Shown here: piece by piece, positions 1 to 9,518 of the stretch | Layout of the letters: every line of letters begins with the position of its first letter | How positions within the stretch are numbered: position 1 is the first letter of the stretch | Source of the DNA: Deltaproteobacteria bacterium | Lineage (GTDB): Bacteria; Desulfobacterota; Dissulfuribacteria; Dissulfuribacterales; UBA3076 | Assembly (NCBI GenBank): GCA_018399745.1 | Contig: JAGYNZ010000018.1 | Location: 1-53,902 of the forward strand | Direction of reading: 5' to 3' | DNA: 53,902 nt | The notes under the pieces: generated by a model | Databases searched by the model: none | Told to the model about the DNA's origin: nothing | Seen by the model: only the letters and a program-made list of their open reading frames with translations | Translations under genes and position numbers: made by a program

Positions 1-419
1 TAATGCGGATGGCCGCATGAAATTTTTCCAGGAAACTTCAGTTAACTTATTCAAGGCATAAAATATTTTTTTTTGCCTCTTTTCCGCGATAAACTAAAAT
101 TACTTGACTTTTTTCTTACAATAGTGCTATACAAATCAGTGTGTTGAGCTTGAAAGTGCCTTTTTAGTCCAATTCACAAGAAGCAATTTCTTGAAAGCGG
201 CAGACAGTAAATCGTGGGTTGTACCTTGGATAAGTTGTCTATCCAATAAGGATTTTCGTTATCGGCCTGATGCGGCGGATGCTTATGAAACAGCACCGCA
301 TTATCATGCTGAGGCGAGCCAGCGATGATTTCGCAGCTGCCGATGTCCTTTCCATAAGCAATGCCGTTGTCGACTTTCAACATGTGGCGTCGGGTGCATG
401 AAATCCTGGGCGAAATGTT
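1..419. other. Gene-poor left edge
   Basis: No gene can be supported here. An AT-rich stretch with a run of T lies around positions 60-110. A 69-codon minus-strand frame (174-383) has no recognisable motif and no clear ribosome binding site, so I do not call it. The frame of the gene that starts at 420 has a stop at 399-401, so that gene does not extend into this part. Confidence 0.5.
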
Positions 420-1361
420 ATGGGACAGCCGACCAAAAACCTTGCATCCTCCAGAGAGCTGGATTTCAGAGAATGCAGCATCTTCAAATACCCCCTTGCA
501 TTTGTTGACAAACGCAATGACCCGAAGCTGATCATGCCCCTAAACCGGGAAAAGTGTCAGCAGTTTCGGACAATGCATGTGAAAGAGATACCGAGGAACT
601 CTTTCAACGGCCTTCCGCCCGAAACCGATGCTGCGTGTGAGAAATGGGTCGATGGCATTATGGAAAACGGCATACACCTTATTGCTATTTCATTCGACAA
701 AGGAATTGTCGGCTCTGCAAGCATTTTCCCCATGCCGAACCGCATGTGCGAAATAATGATCGTCGTTATGCCTTCATACCGCAAAAGGGGGATAGGAACA
801 CAGCTGACGCGCAGCATTATCGAAGTTGCATATGAGGCCGGTATAGAAAAGATATGGCTGTCGGTCAACGCTCAAAATTATATCGCTCGCCATATATACC
901 GGAAATGCGGATTCGAATACATTAATCTTGATCCTTCGGGCGAATTCGACATGGCGCTGGACCTTCGCCGTTTCAGCGAAGCAAAAAACGTGAATGTCGC
1001 CTCAATAATGAACAAAAACGTAGTTGCGGTACAGATGGATGCCTATTGCACAACAGCCATCGAGTTGTTGCTTGCCAACCAGGTGTCGGCGCTGCCCGTT
1101 ATTGACAATCGCAATAAAGTTATCGGCATTCTCTCGGGCACTGATCTCATCTTAGAAGCCAATTTCCGCCAGCGGGTAAGCGATATTATGACTAGAGGCG
1201 TTATTACGGCCGATGGAAATTGGAGTGTTGCCAAAGTGGTGCGCATGTTCAGAACACAAAGACACCGATGTTTTCCGGTAGTCGACAGTCGTAAAAAATT
1301 GGTGGGAATAATCGGCAGAATGGATATTATAGCCTACTATTGGAGCAAAATGCAAGCCTAA
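420..1361 (+). CDS. GNAT acetyltransferase fused to two CBS domains
   Basis: This 313-residue protein joins a GNAT N-acetyltransferase domain (about residues 40-180) to a tandem pair of CBS domains (about 192-248 and 251-308). The acetyl-CoA pyrophosphate loop is visible as RKRGIGT at 121-127, followed by the usual helix and the NYIARHIYRKCGFE segment near 153-166. Both CBS units carry the typical ALPVID/CFPVVD strand and the closing VIGILSGTDLI/LVGIIGRMDII pattern. CBS pairs usually bind adenine nucleotides, so acetylation may be controlled by energy state; that is inference. The substrate is unknown. The start is the first ATG after an in-frame stop at 399; the ribosome binding site is weak. 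The gene stands alone, upstream of a tRNA-Gln. Confidence 0.75.
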   Translation: MGQPTKNLASSRELDFRECSIFKYPLAFVDKRNDPKLIMPLNREKCQQFRTMHVKEIPRNSFNGLPPETDAACEKWVDGIMENGIHLIAISFDKGIVGSASIFPMPNRMCEIMIVVMPSYRKRGIGTQLTRSIIEVAYEAGIEKIWLSVNAQNYIARHIYRKCGFEYINLDPSGEFDMALDLRRFSEAKNVNVASIMNKNVVAVQMDAYCTTAIELLLANQVSALPVIDNRNKVIGILSGTDLILEANFRQRVSDIMTRGVITADGNWSVAKVVRMFRTQRHRCFPVVDSRKKLVGIIGRMDIIAYYWSKMQA

Positions 1362-1547
1362 CAGACTACGGCTTTCTTACTGCGGCTGCATTACTTTTGA
1401 TCTGATCTGACCCGATACGCTACGTCCTACGACGTGAAAGGAGACTATGCATGGGTAGTTGGATATACGAGTTCTATAATTGAATAATGATTATGTGTAT
1501 TGACTTATAATCTTAAAATTTTTATATATCTGGCTTAACTGTTCTAC

Positions 1548-1621
1548 TGGGGGATCGTCCAACGGCAGGACTGCAGGCTCTGAATCTGCCTATCTAGGTT
1601 CGAATCCTAGTCCCCCAGCCA
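1548..1621 (+). tRNA. tRNA-Gln (anticodon CTG)
   Basis: Cloverleaf read directly: acceptor strands TGGGGGA (1548-1554) and TCCCCCA (1611-1617), discriminator G, encoded CCA (1619-1621), anticodon stem GCAGG/TCTGC with loop CTCTGAA giving anticodon CTG, and T-loop TTCGAAT. It decodes CAG. The stop codon of the convergent gene on the other strand lies only 5 bases beyond the CCA. Confidence 0.95.
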
Positions 1622-1625
1622 TTCT

Positions 1626-2576
1626 TCACATTTCGTTTTTTTTAAATCCTTCCGGCTGATCAGGATTCCTTGATATCTTATCTGTTTTATCAACAGATGA
1701 ATTGATTACCTTGTTTATAATAGCGAATGTAGCCCTGTCCGGAAGATTATGGCTTTGGACTTGATTAGAATTCGCCAAGCTATACTCCCTCTCTAATATA
1801 TGGGCTAATTCCTTCAGACGTTTTTCCAGAATTTGCAGTCCGGATTTTGCCTCTTTGCAGTCCGGATTTATCCTAAGCGCCTCAATAAAGGCGAGTCGTG
1901 CATCTTCATACCAGCTGCCTTCCAAATAATTTTCTCCAGCCATGCAGTACGCATATTCAGGGCCTGAGGGGAACATGGTCTCAAGGATCTTATTCAGTCC
2001 ACCACTTTTCTGCCAGAGTTTATTGGTTATTGACTTATGTTCAAGCATAAATCGTATAAGTAAAGAGTTGTCTCGCTCAGCTAATAGCAATGACTTCAGA
2101 TGTTCAGCCGCACAAAGGAAAAGTTTTTGGATCCTGTTTATCCCTCGGTGTATGTCTTGCGTTGTCTCTCCAAAGAAATGCCGACAGTTTTCCTGCCAAT
2201 CGTAAGCGCTGGATTTGGTCGAGGCCGCCTGATAAACAGGATGATAACGATCTACCATATACACATTTTCCTTTAGCTTCATGGCCTCATGGAATATGGC
2301 CCCTACCATCCAGTCAAAGAAAAATGATTCTGGTTGACTTTCCGGGTTGATATCTTTCCAAAGTCTGTGACAGTTATCCTTTAATATCCATAATCTACCT
2401 CTCTCTGTTTGTGTCCCGACCCAATTATCCAGACCTTCATAGGTTATTCCTGTATCCCTGTATTTTTTTTCTATTTCCATAAAAAAAGAGTATGAACGAA
2501 TGAAGTCTCTCAATACATTTTTTACAAAGAGATCTTTCCGTTCTTCCAGCCAAGAATATTTATCTTTCTTTTTCAT
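1626..2576 (-). CDS. Hypothetical protein with a TPR-like segment
   Basis: The protein has about 316 residues. I place the start at the ATG at 2574-2576, 2 bases after the stop of the upstream EamA gene; a longer frame that begins inside that gene is very probably spurious. Residues near 205-255 (AGENYLEGSWYEDARLAFIEALRINPD) match one tetratricopeptide-type helical hairpin. The rest is charged and aromatic, with no catalytic motif that I recognise and no signal peptide or membrane segment. The tight spacing suggests co-transcription with the transporter gene. The function is unknown. Confidence 0.6.
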   Translation of the reverse strand: MKKKDKYSWLEERKDLFVKNVLRDFIRSYSFFMEIEKKYRDTGITYEGLDNWVGTQTERGRLWILKDNCHRLWKDINPESQPESFFFDWMVGAIFHEAMKLKENVYMVDRYHPVYQAASTKSSAYDWQENCRHFFGETTQDIHRGINRIQKLFLCAAEHLKSLLLAERDNSLLIRFMLEHKSITNKLWQKSGGLNKILETMFPSGPEYAYCMAGENYLEGSWYEDARLAFIEALRINPDCKEAKSGLQILEKRLKELAHILEREYSLANSNQVQSHNLPDRATFAIINKVINSSVDKTDKISRNPDQPEGFKKNEM

Positions 2577-2578
2577 TA

Positions 2579-3490
2579 TTAACCTGCCAAAACTATGAGG
2601 CCCACACCCAGCAACATCAGACTTGTTCCAGTTAAGCGTTGAACGATCTTTTTTTCTTTGAATATAAATTTTCCATAAATGACGTTGAAGATCAGGCTGG
2701 TCCTTTTTACTGCGATCATATATGCCGCTGTGATCAGATGAATTGCCCACATGTGACTGAGTACCATTACAGTTTGGGCAATACCAACTGCAAACCATGC
2801 ATCCCATGAAACCAGTCCTGTTTTTTTAAATGACCACAGGCTTGATCGCTTATTATATGGACCAAATCCGTTAGTCAACCAATGCAGTGCTCCGAGGCCC
2901 AACGGGGTGATTATTCCCATTAATACAAAATAAAAACAGGCAAAGAATATTGGATCGGAATGTTGAATCGCCTTTTTCCCCAATACGGAGGTAATGCTGT
3001 ATATCACGGAAACTCCCAGCATGAGCCTTGATCCCTGTTCTTTCGTAATGGCCTTGAATGGTTCTAGAGGCCTATTTTTTCCACTTTTGATATGGAGGAC
3101 ATAGGCCCCTGTTACAATGCACAATATGCCCAGGAGCCCTGCTAGCGTTACTTTTTCATCAAGAACCAGCCAACCAGTCAGTAAAATGAATGCCGGGGTG
3201 AAAGCAAGGAAAGGTATGCTGAGTGACATAGGAGATACCTTGAGTGCCTGCATATATAATAGCAGGGCAAGGATCTCAAAAGGGACCAGAATGCCTACTG
3301 TTTGCCAAAAAACCAAGTCGGTTTCCGGCCAGGATATAGCAAGCAGCAAGGGCAGCAAGAAGGGCATTGGGGCAGTGGATTTCACTATAGCCATACTCTG
3401 CGGAGACAGATGGCTGAACCTGGCCTTCAGGATAGTGTCGCCTGTGGCATTAGCCAAAGCAGTCAATAGGGCTGCGGGAAACCAATTCAC
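2579..3490 (-). CDS. EamA/DMT-family transporter
   Basis: A 303-residue integral membrane protein with about ten hydrophobic helices arranged as two EamA repeats, the usual size for drug/metabolite-type exporters. The second half carries the conserved helix pattern ending in the YMIAVKRTSLIFNVIYGKFIF segment and a final glycine-rich helix, as in RhaT/EamA proteins. The substrate cannot be told from sequence. It lies 18 bases downstream of htpX and 2 bases upstream of a TPR-like gene, all on the minus strand, so the three may share a transcript. Confidence 0.8.
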   Translation of the reverse strand: MNWFPAALLTALANATGDTILKARFSHLSPQSMAIVKSTAPMPFLLPLLLAISWPETDLVFWQTVGILVPFEILALLLYMQALKVSPMSLSIPFLAFTPAFILLTGWLVLDEKVTLAGLLGILCIVTGAYVLHIKSGKNRPLEPFKAITKEQGSRLMLGVSVIYSITSVLGKKAIQHSDPIFFACFYFVLMGIITPLGLGALHWLTNGFGPYNKRSSLWSFKKTGLVSWDAWFAVGIAQTVMVLSHMWAIHLITAAYMIAVKRTSLIFNVIYGKFIFKEKKIVQRLTGTSLMLLGVGLIVLAG

Positions 3491-3508
3491 CCGCGATTTC
3501 CCCTTTTT

Positions 3509-4378
3509 TTATAACCCTTCCGGGTATACGGCCATGGAGCGAAGCCTGCGAATACGTTCATGTGTAGAAGGATGGGTGCTGAACAACTTCGCTAATGACG
3601 CACCTGTTAAGGGATTCACTATATACATTTGCGCAGTTGCAGGGTTGACTTTCATGGGCACACGGTGATTCCATTCATCCAGTTTTTTTAGGGCGTTGGC
3701 CAGGGACATCGAATTTTTACATATTTCGGCCCCTACGGCATCAGCCTGGTACTCTCTGCTCCTTGATATGGCCATTTGAATAAGGGCCGCAGCTATTGGC
3801 GCTATTATCATCATGACCAGTCCACCTAATAGACCGCCTGCGTTGCCGCTATCGTCATCGGAACTGCCAAATCCCCCGAACAGCATAGCCCACTGGGCCA
3901 TGGTGGCAATATAGCTTATGGCGCCTGCTATAACAGCAGCTATGGAGCTTATCAGTATGTCCCTGTTGCGGATATGTGCGAATTCATGTGCAAGCACTCC
4001 TTCCAATTCCTCTCGATTAAGTAGGTGCATGATACCCTCTGTGACCGCGACCGCGGCGTGGTCTGGATTTCGCCCTGTGGCAAAGGCATTAGGTGTCTGC
4101 TGGGCTATGATGTAAACCCTAGGCTTAGGCAATCCGGCTTTATGCGCAAGCCCTTCAACTATAGAGTGGAGTTGTGGAGTTTCTGCTTTGGAGACCTCTC
4201 TGGCACCACTCATTTTAAGGGCGAGCTTATCACTATACCAATAGGCAAAAAAATTCATTGCACCGGCCATCAAAAGGGCCACTGTCATACCCGTGCGTCC
4301 ACCCAGTGCCCCACCAACGAGCAGAAAGAGAGCTGTAAGGGCGGCCAAAAAGATAAATGTCTTAAACGTATTATACAT
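3509..4378 (-). CDS. htpX: Protease HtpX (M48 zinc metalloprotease)
   Basis: A 289-residue membrane-bound zinc protease that degrades misfolded membrane proteins. There are two hydrophobic helices in the first 50 residues, the zinc motif HEFAH at 131-135, and further membrane segments at about 140-200. The downstream [15 protein letters not shown] motif supplies the third zinc ligand (Glu). Length and order match the HtpX family. It starts a minus-strand cluster with the EamA and TPR-like genes. HtpX is commonly envelope- or heat-stress-induced, but no such promoter is evident in the 134 bases between it and fbp. Confidence 0.93.
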   Translation of the reverse strand: MYNTFKTFIFLAALTALFLLVGGALGGRTGMTVALLMAGAMNFFAYWYSDKLALKMSGAREVSKAETPQLHSIVEGLAHKAGLPKPRVYIIAQQTPNAFATGRNPDHAAVAVTEGIMHLLNREELEGVLAHEFAHIRNRDILISSIAAVIAGAISYIATMAQWAMLFGGFGSSDDDSGNAGGLLGGLVMMIIAPIAAALIQMAISRSREYQADAVGAEICKNSMSLANALKKLDEWNHRVPMKVNPATAQMYIVNPLTGASLAKLFSTHPSTHERIRRLRSMAVYPEGL

Positions 4379-4512
4379 ATTGTAGAATAATCCTCCGGGT
4401 CTTCTTATATAAATTGATTTTTGATCAGTTATTCTTCAGTGAAGATGTTTATCCTCCAATATGATCATTTTCTCATCTTAAGGCAAGGGTCCGGCATTCA
4501 GCAGGTGGGCAT

Positions 4513-5526
4513 TTAATTTTTGCCCTGCATGATATCTGTAGCCTTCTTCACGTCAAATTTGCTGCCCAAAAAGACCGGAATTCTTTGATGGAGTTCTGAA
4601 GGCTTTATATCCAAAATATTTTGTTCACCATCTGTGGCTGCTCCGCCCGCCTGCTCGATAATATAGGCCATGGGCGCAACTTCGCACAAAAGTCGCAGTT
4701 TGCCCCTTGGCTTTGCAGGGTCTTTCTTGTCGGCCGGATACATGAATATGCCTCCATACAGGAGATTTCTGTGAAAGTCAGCCACAAAGGAACCGATATA
4801 CCTGGCAGCGTAAGGTTTCCCCCCTTTTATTTTCTGACTTTTGAAGTAGTCCACTGTCTTTTTTGTCCGCTCGTCCCAGTAACAGGTATATGCCTCGTTG
4901 ACAGAGTAAATTTTTCCAATTTCAGGTGTCATTATATTTCGGTGAGAGAGGAGAAATTCACCTACTGACGGATCGAGAGTAAAGCCGTTCACCCCTTTGC
5001 CTGTGGTATAAACCAGCATTGTGCTGGGACCGTAAATGAAATAGCCTGCCGCCACCTGTTTCGAACCACGGTGAAGGAAGTCATCAAGGGTAATATAGGG
5101 CCTTTCGCTCACCTTTCGATGGATTGAAAAAATTGTGCCGATATTGACATTCGCGTCGATGTTGGATGAGCCGTCCAAGGGATCAAATATCAAGATGTAA
5201 TCTTCCCGGGACATGTGTTCAGGGACTGTTATGATATCGGCATTTTCTTCAGAGGCCATAGCACAGATAACACCTGAACGCTCCATTCTATAGATTAATA
5301 CGTGGTTTGCGAAATCATCCAGTTTGCGCACCCGCTCTCCCTGCACATTGACCTCACCGGTAAGCCCCATGATATCAACGAGTCCCGCCTTGTTGACTTC
5401 ACGGGATATAATTTTTGCTCCGAAAATGAGCTCTTGCAAAAGCCTTGTCAGTCTCCCTGTAGCTGCGGGAGATTCTTTTTGGTGAATCAACAAATGTTCA
5501 GTGACAGTAATGCCTAGACCCTCCAT
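4513..5526 (-). CDS. fbp: Fructose-1,6-bisphosphatase class I
   Basis: A 337-residue enzyme that hydrolyses fructose 1,6-bisphosphate to fructose 6-phosphate in gluconeogenesis. The metal-binding signature [10 protein letters not shown] lies at 115-124, with the preceding SEEN motif near 92-95 supplying a metal-liganding Glu. The substrate-binding [22 protein letters not shown] region and the C-terminal AGGAATDG motif are present. The length equals the usual class I enzyme. A good ribosome binding site (AAGGAGTAAAG on the coding strand) precedes the ATG. It is divergent from thi4. Confidence 0.95.
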   Translation of the reverse strand: MEGLGITVTEHLLIHQKESPAATGRLTRLLQELIFGAKIISREVNKAGLVDIMGLTGEVNVQGERVRKLDDFANHVLIYRMERSGVICAMASEENADIITVPEHMSREDYILIFDPLDGSSNIDANVNIGTIFSIHRKVSERPYITLDDFLHRGSKQVAAGYFIYGPSTMLVYTTGKGVNGFTLDPSVGEFLLSHRNIMTPEIGKIYSVNEAYTCYWDERTKKTVDYFKSQKIKGGKPYAARYIGSFVADFHRNLLYGGIFMYPADKKDPAKPRGKLRLLCEVAPMAYIIEQAGGAATDGEQNILDIKPSELHQRIPVFLGSKFDVKKATDIMQGKN

Positions 5527-5876
5527 TTCTTTACTCCTTTTATGAATAAATGTGTTTCAGCTCAGATCATGCTGAAAATTCTCGGTCAGCTGCGTTGCTT
5601 AATTTTGCCAGTAACTGCGACTTACAATAAGTGCGCACACTCCTGAAAAATTCTGAATATTGCATCCAGAACATTTTCAGGGGAAACATATTTCATTTTT
5701 GCAATGTAGTTGAAGTCATAATATCATATGACCCATTACTTTGGCAAAACTCAACCCAAGCAGGTTTTTTCATCGATGATCTATATTCCATTAAGGTGAG
5801 TTGTTATACTAAAGTTGCATATTTGTCGAATCACAGTAATGTGCCTTGGTCAATAATTTTATGGGGGTTAAAGTAT
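5527..5876. other. Divergent intergenic region fbp/thi4
   Basis: About 350 bases with no supported gene. An in-frame extension of thi4 reaches back to 5631 but has noncoding character. I looked for a TPP riboswitch in front of thi4 and found no conserved P2/P4 elements. The probable thi4 ribosome binding site is the ATGGGGGTTAAAG segment just before 5877. Confidence 0.5.
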
Positions 5877-6653
5877 ATGGCTTTAGATGAAATCAAGATC
5901 AGCAGAGCTATTTTAAGTCGTTTTGTGGCCAAGTTCTCCGACTATCTGGAACTGGATGTTGCAATCGTCGGTGCAGGTCCATCGGGTCTTATGGCGGCCC
6001 TGCGTCTTGCCCAGAAAGGCCACAAAGTAGCTGTTTTTGAGAGAAAACTCAGTATCGGCGGAGGAATGTGGGGCGGTGGCATGATGTTCAATGAGATAGT
6101 AGTTCAGGATCAAGGTGCAGCTATCCTTAAAGACCTTGACATCTCTATAAGGGATGCAGGAGACGGATATTATACAGCCGACTCTGTTGAGTGCACCTCA
6201 ACATTAACCAGCCTTGCATGTAAAGCCGGTGCCATGATTTTCAATCTTATGAGCGTAGAGGATGTGATGGTCAGGGATAACAGGGTCATTGGTCTGGTAA
6301 TCAATTGGAGTGCCGTGGATATTGCGGGATTCCATGTGGATCCTTTGGCTGTCAGGGCCGAATATGTTGTAGATAGCACCGGTCATGACACAGAGGTTCT
6401 CAAGGTCGTGCAGAATAAAACCGGCGGAAGGCTTCTTACAGATACAGGAAAAATAATGGGAGAGAAGTCCATGTGGGCAGATGTTGCCGAAAATACCACA
6501 TTGGAGAATACCAAGGAGGCCTTTCCCGGCGTTTTTGCCGCCGGGATGGCAGCAAACGCCACCTTTGGATCGTTTCGCATGGGGCCCATTTTCGGGGGCA
6601 TGTTATTGTCCGGTGAAAGAGTGGCTGAATTGATAGATGAGAGGCTTAACTAA
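5877..6653 (+). CDS. thi4: Sulfide-dependent thiazole synthase (Thi4 family)
   Basis: A 258-residue flavin/NAD-fold protein that makes the thiazole half of thiamine from NAD and glycine. The Rossmann motif GAGPSG lies at 32-37, followed by the [11 protein letters not shown] glycine-rich stretch (61-71) and a C-terminal [13 protein letters not shown] region. At the position where yeast and plant Thi4 have the sulfur-donating Cys (their CMDP motif), this protein has His153 in FHVDP, as in methanogen Thi4. Those enzymes use free sulfide and turn over many times. The start is the ATG at 5877, which gives the normal family length; a longer frame adds 82 unrelated residues. Its presence suggests growth in sulfidic, anoxic conditions. 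Confidence 0.9.
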   Translation: MALDEIKISRAILSRFVAKFSDYLELDVAIVGAGPSGLMAALRLAQKGHKVAVFERKLSIGGGMWGGGMMFNEIVVQDQGAAILKDLDISIRDAGDGYYTADSVECTSTLTSLACKAGAMIFNLMSVEDVMVRDNRVIGLVINWSAVDIAGFHVDPLAVRAEYVVDSTGHDTEVLKVVQNKTGGRLLTDTGKIMGEKSMWADVAENTTLENTKEAFPGVFAAGMAANATFGSFRMGPIFGGMLLSGERVAELIDERLN

Positions 6654-6850
6654 TTGAGCTTGAAGTGCTCAGAGTTAGCTGAAAATGTCGGAAGTTATGT
6701 ATGGACTTTCAGCGTGGTCAATTTTAAATAATTATAATTCAGATATAGCTAAGCGAGGCCTTTTGATACGCCGATAACTTCAGTTTACTTAGGCACTATG
6801 CCAGTTTATCTGTTAAGTACTGTAAATTTTGGGAAAGTCTTACGTCATTT

Positions 6851-8221
6851 ATGTCAAAATCCTTATCGAAAGCAAAGAAATACAGCCGCAGAAATAGATC
6901 CTTTTCAACTGCACAGCCAGCCCAGTTTTTACCGGCCGAGCAACCAAGTCTATTTGGAGATCCGGGAAACCATCCCAGGATAATTCCCAGACCGGAACAC
7001 TGCATTAGCCGAAGGGATATAGACAGGGAGGCATTGAAAGTCCTCTATCGTCTGAAGGACAATGGTTATATAGCCTATCTTGTTGGCGGTAGTGTGAGAG
7101 ACCTGCTTCTTGGCAGGCGCCCAAAGGATTTTGATGTCGGAACTAATGCCAAACCCGAAGATTTGAAAAGACTCTTTCGTCACAGCCGGATCATAGGCCG
7201 GCGTTTCAGGCTGGTTCACGTTTATTCCCGAAGTGGTAAAACAATCGAAGTGTCGACCTTCAGGTGCCGGAGTGATCACGATAATAGTGAATACGCGAGT
7301 GAGCGGGTCAGGCATATCCATGGTTTCGGTTCTCCTCAGGAAGATGCCTTTCGCAGAGATCTCACGATAAATGGACTTTTCTATAATATTGCGGACTTCA
7401 GTATCATTGATTACGTGGGAGGCATGGCAGACCTTAAACAGGGTATTGTCAGGTTCATAGGTAATGATCCAGAACACAGATGTCTAAAAGACCCGGTGAG
7501 AATGATGCGCGCAATAAGACACGCGGCCAGGACAGGTTTTACAATAGAAACTAATACCTGGCAGAGCATGCTCAGACACAGCGACAGGATTCGGTTGTGT
7601 GCAATTTCGAGAGTAAGAGACGAGTGGCTCAAGGATTTACGTTCCGGATATAGCAGGCCATGGGCCGAGCTTATGCTTAAGTGCGGGTTGTTTACCTCGG
7701 TCTTTTCCGGTTATATTTCAGCTTTTGAGAGTAAGGATGACTGGTTGGTCCAAAAGCTGCTTTTTGGGCTTTTGGGGCATCTTGATCTTATGGTAAATGA
7801 TGGTATTGAAGTCAGTGAAGCCTTTATGCTGGCCCTCTTCGCATATCCCGGGCTATGTGTAACACCAGATTGGAAAGCCCTTAAGGTTGACCGCCTGAAG
7901 TGGCCTACTCAGGAAGTGAAGTCCTTGTTGGGAAAGGTTTTTACTCCGCATGACTTCAGAAGATGTGCAAGAGATGCGGCTGCTCAGATCTTGGCCAGCC
8001 AGTGGAATATCTCCATATGTCTTGCAAAGAGTAATTGGCCCAAGCGCGTTTGGAACAAGGCCACATTCCGGGAGTCCATCATGTTTTATGATTTAGTCCA
8101 TGAGGTTTTGGGCCAGCCGGTAGTTGGCCCTGACCCACACCTACGCTTAGGATCAAAGCCCTTAAGGAAATCCAGTAGGAGAAAGCGGCGTTCTCATATA
8201 CCCAACCATTCAATATCATAA
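6851..8221 (+). CDS. pcnB: Poly(A) polymerase / tRNA nucleotidyltransferase family
   Basis: A 456-residue class II nucleotidyltransferase. The head domain shows LVGGSVRDLLLG (77-88) and the catalytic DFDVG (93-97), then FRRDLTINGLFYNI, the conserved motif just after the palm. The RNA-binding neck region contains the expected DPVRMMRAIRHAARTGF motif. The basic C-terminal tail (RKSSRRKRRSH) and N-terminal basic extension favour PcnB-type poly(A) polymerase over a CCA-adding enzyme, but sequence alone does not settle this. It starts a plus-strand run with the hypothetical gene at 8239 and lgt. Confidence 0.85.
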   Translation: MSKSLSKAKKYSRRNRSFSTAQPAQFLPAEQPSLFGDPGNHPRIIPRPEHCISRRDIDREALKVLYRLKDNGYIAYLVGGSVRDLLLGRRPKDFDVGTNAKPEDLKRLFRHSRIIGRRFRLVHVYSRSGKTIEVSTFRCRSDHDNSEYASERVRHIHGFGSPQEDAFRRDLTINGLFYNIADFSIIDYVGGMADLKQGIVRFIGNDPEHRCLKDPVRMMRAIRHAARTGFTIETNTWQSMLRHSDRIRLCAISRVRDEWLKDLRSGYSRPWAELMLKCGLFTSVFSGYISAFESKDDWLVQKLLFGLLGHLDLMVNDGIEVSEAFMLALFAYPGLCVTPDWKALKVDRLKWPTQEVKSLLGKVFTPHDFRRCARDAAAQILASQWNISICLAKSNWPKRVWNKATFRESIMFYDLVHEVLGQPVVGPDPHLRLGSKPLRKSSRRKRRSHIPNHSIS

Positions 8222-8238
8222 TTTTAGGAGGTCCAAGT

Positions 8239-8688
8239 ATGAAGTTGCGTCAAAATGCCAAAGAGATGGTCTTGATAGAACTGGATGGGCTTGGACTGAT
8301 TTTGGGAGAGATCAAATACAATCGCCAGACCGAGACAGTCCTTTTTGCCCTGGAAAAAACGGCTTTTTTCGATCTTTACTTCCCGTGTACTGTATTATAC
8401 GATCAGAATCGTGGTCCTGTTGTCCATCCGCATGTTCTTACAGCCATAACCATCTCCTCCATACGAATACAGCGGAGCCGGATATCCTTTTTCGTCCTGG
8501 AACCGGATATCAATCCTAAGCTCATTCAGCAGTATCATAATCTGCAGGAAGCTGTTTTACGCAAACAAGGTGTTACCTTATCGGGGAAAGCTTCCAGTGA
8601 TGAGGATAAGGATGATGGTCCTTATCCAACTGAGCCGACCGGCAGATCAAAAGTCATTACCCTTAGTGATCGCAAGGAGAAACAATAG
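8239..8688 (+). CDS. Hypothetical protein between pcnB and lgt
   Basis: A 149-residue soluble protein that I do not recognise. Residues 1-100 look like a compact beta-rich domain; residues 115-149 are acidic, then polar and probably disordered. It has no signal peptide or membrane helix. A clear AGGAGG ribosome binding site (TTTTAGGAGGTCC) precedes the ATG. It sits 17 bases after pcnB and 5 bases before lgt, so translation is probably coupled. Confidence 0.65.
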   Translation: MKLRQNAKEMVLIELDGLGLILGEIKYNRQTETVLFALEKTAFFDLYFPCTVLYDQNRGPVVHPHVLTAITISSIRIQRSRISFFVLEPDINPKLIQQYHNLQEAVLRKQGVTLSGKASSDEDKDDGPYPTEPTGRSKVITLSDRKEKQ

Positions 8689-8693
8689 GGTCG

Positions 8694-9518
8694 ATGCTTA
8701 CTTTTCCGGATATTGATCCGGTAATAATCCGTATTGGTCCAATAGGTATTCATTGGTATGGTTTTATGTACCTGCTCGGTTTCGGAGCAACGTACCTGTT
8801 AGTGCGAAAGCAGATTCTTGAAGAGGGTCAAAACGCCTTTTCCGACCCCCAATATCATGGGTCTTCCATTGTATCTCAATTGAGTCAACTAGACGGGATT
8901 TTATTTTCTCTGATTTTAGGGATCATTCTGGGAGGCAGATTGGGTTATGTCATATTTTATAACCTTTCCTATTTTCTTGCACATCCTCTGGAGATATTTG
9001 CTGTTTGGCACGGAGGCATGTCGTTTCATGGAGGAGTGGCCGGAGTGATTTTTTCCGGTTGGATATATTGTAAGAGTCATAATCTTGATTTCTGGAAGTG
9101 GTCTGATCGCTTTGTGGTCACAGCACCAGTAGGTCTCGGTCTGGGACGTATAGGAAATTTTATTAACGGGGAGCTGTTTGGCCGTCCTGCGGATGTACCA
9201 TGGGCTATGATCTTTCCTCATGGTGGGCAGGTACCCCGGCATCCGTCTCAACTTTATGAGGCCTTACTTGAAGGGCTTCTGCTCTTTATGGTCCTGTGGT
9301 CTTTGCGTTCCAAGCCCTGGCCGTACGGGAGGAAGCTGGCACTTTTTCTCGTCCTTTATGCCATATGTCGTATAGGAGTTGAATTCTTTCGAGAACCGGA
9401 TCCACAATTGGGCTATGTCCTTTGGGACTGTGTAACCATGGGTCAGCTACTGAGCCTGGTGTTGCTTTTACTTGGGGTAATTATCTGGTGTGTCAGAGGC
9501 AGGAGCGTTAGGGTATAG
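8694..9518 (+). CDS. lgt: Prolipoprotein diacylglyceryl transferase
   Basis: A 274-residue inner-membrane enzyme that transfers diacylglyceryl from phosphatidylglycerol to the lipobox Cys of prolipoproteins, the first step of lipoprotein maturation. The Lgt signature [15 protein letters not shown] is at 151-165, preceded by the HGGMSFHGG motif (106-114) with the essential His. Seven or so hydrophobic segments match the family. A loop at 44-65 is longer than in E. coli Lgt. The 3' end overlaps the convergent gatA by 11 bases. Confidence 0.95.
   Translation: MLTFPDIDPVIIRIGPIGIHWYGFMYLLGFGATYLLVRKQILEEGQNAFSDPQYHGSSIVSQLSQLDGILFSLILGIILGGRLGYVIFYNLSYFLAHPLEIFAVWHGGMSFHGGVAGVIFSGWIYCKSHNLDFWKWSDRFVVTAPVGLGLGRIGNFINGELFGRPADVPWAMIFPHGGQVPRHPSQLYEALLEGLLLFMVLWSLRSKPWPYGRKLALFLVLYAICRIGVEFFREPDPQLGYVLWDCVTMGQLLSLVLLLLGVIIWCVRGRSVRV

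Noticed and set aside
174-383. 69-codon minus-strand frame at the left edge
   Set aside because: No motif, ribosome binding site or neighbour supports it.
1626-2807. 393-codon version of the TPR-like gene
   Set aside because: The first 77 codons lie inside the EamA gene in another frame; the ATG at 2576 gives a normal gene junction.
5527-5876. TPP riboswitch in front of thi4
   Set aside because: None of the conserved TPP aptamer blocks could be found on the plus strand.
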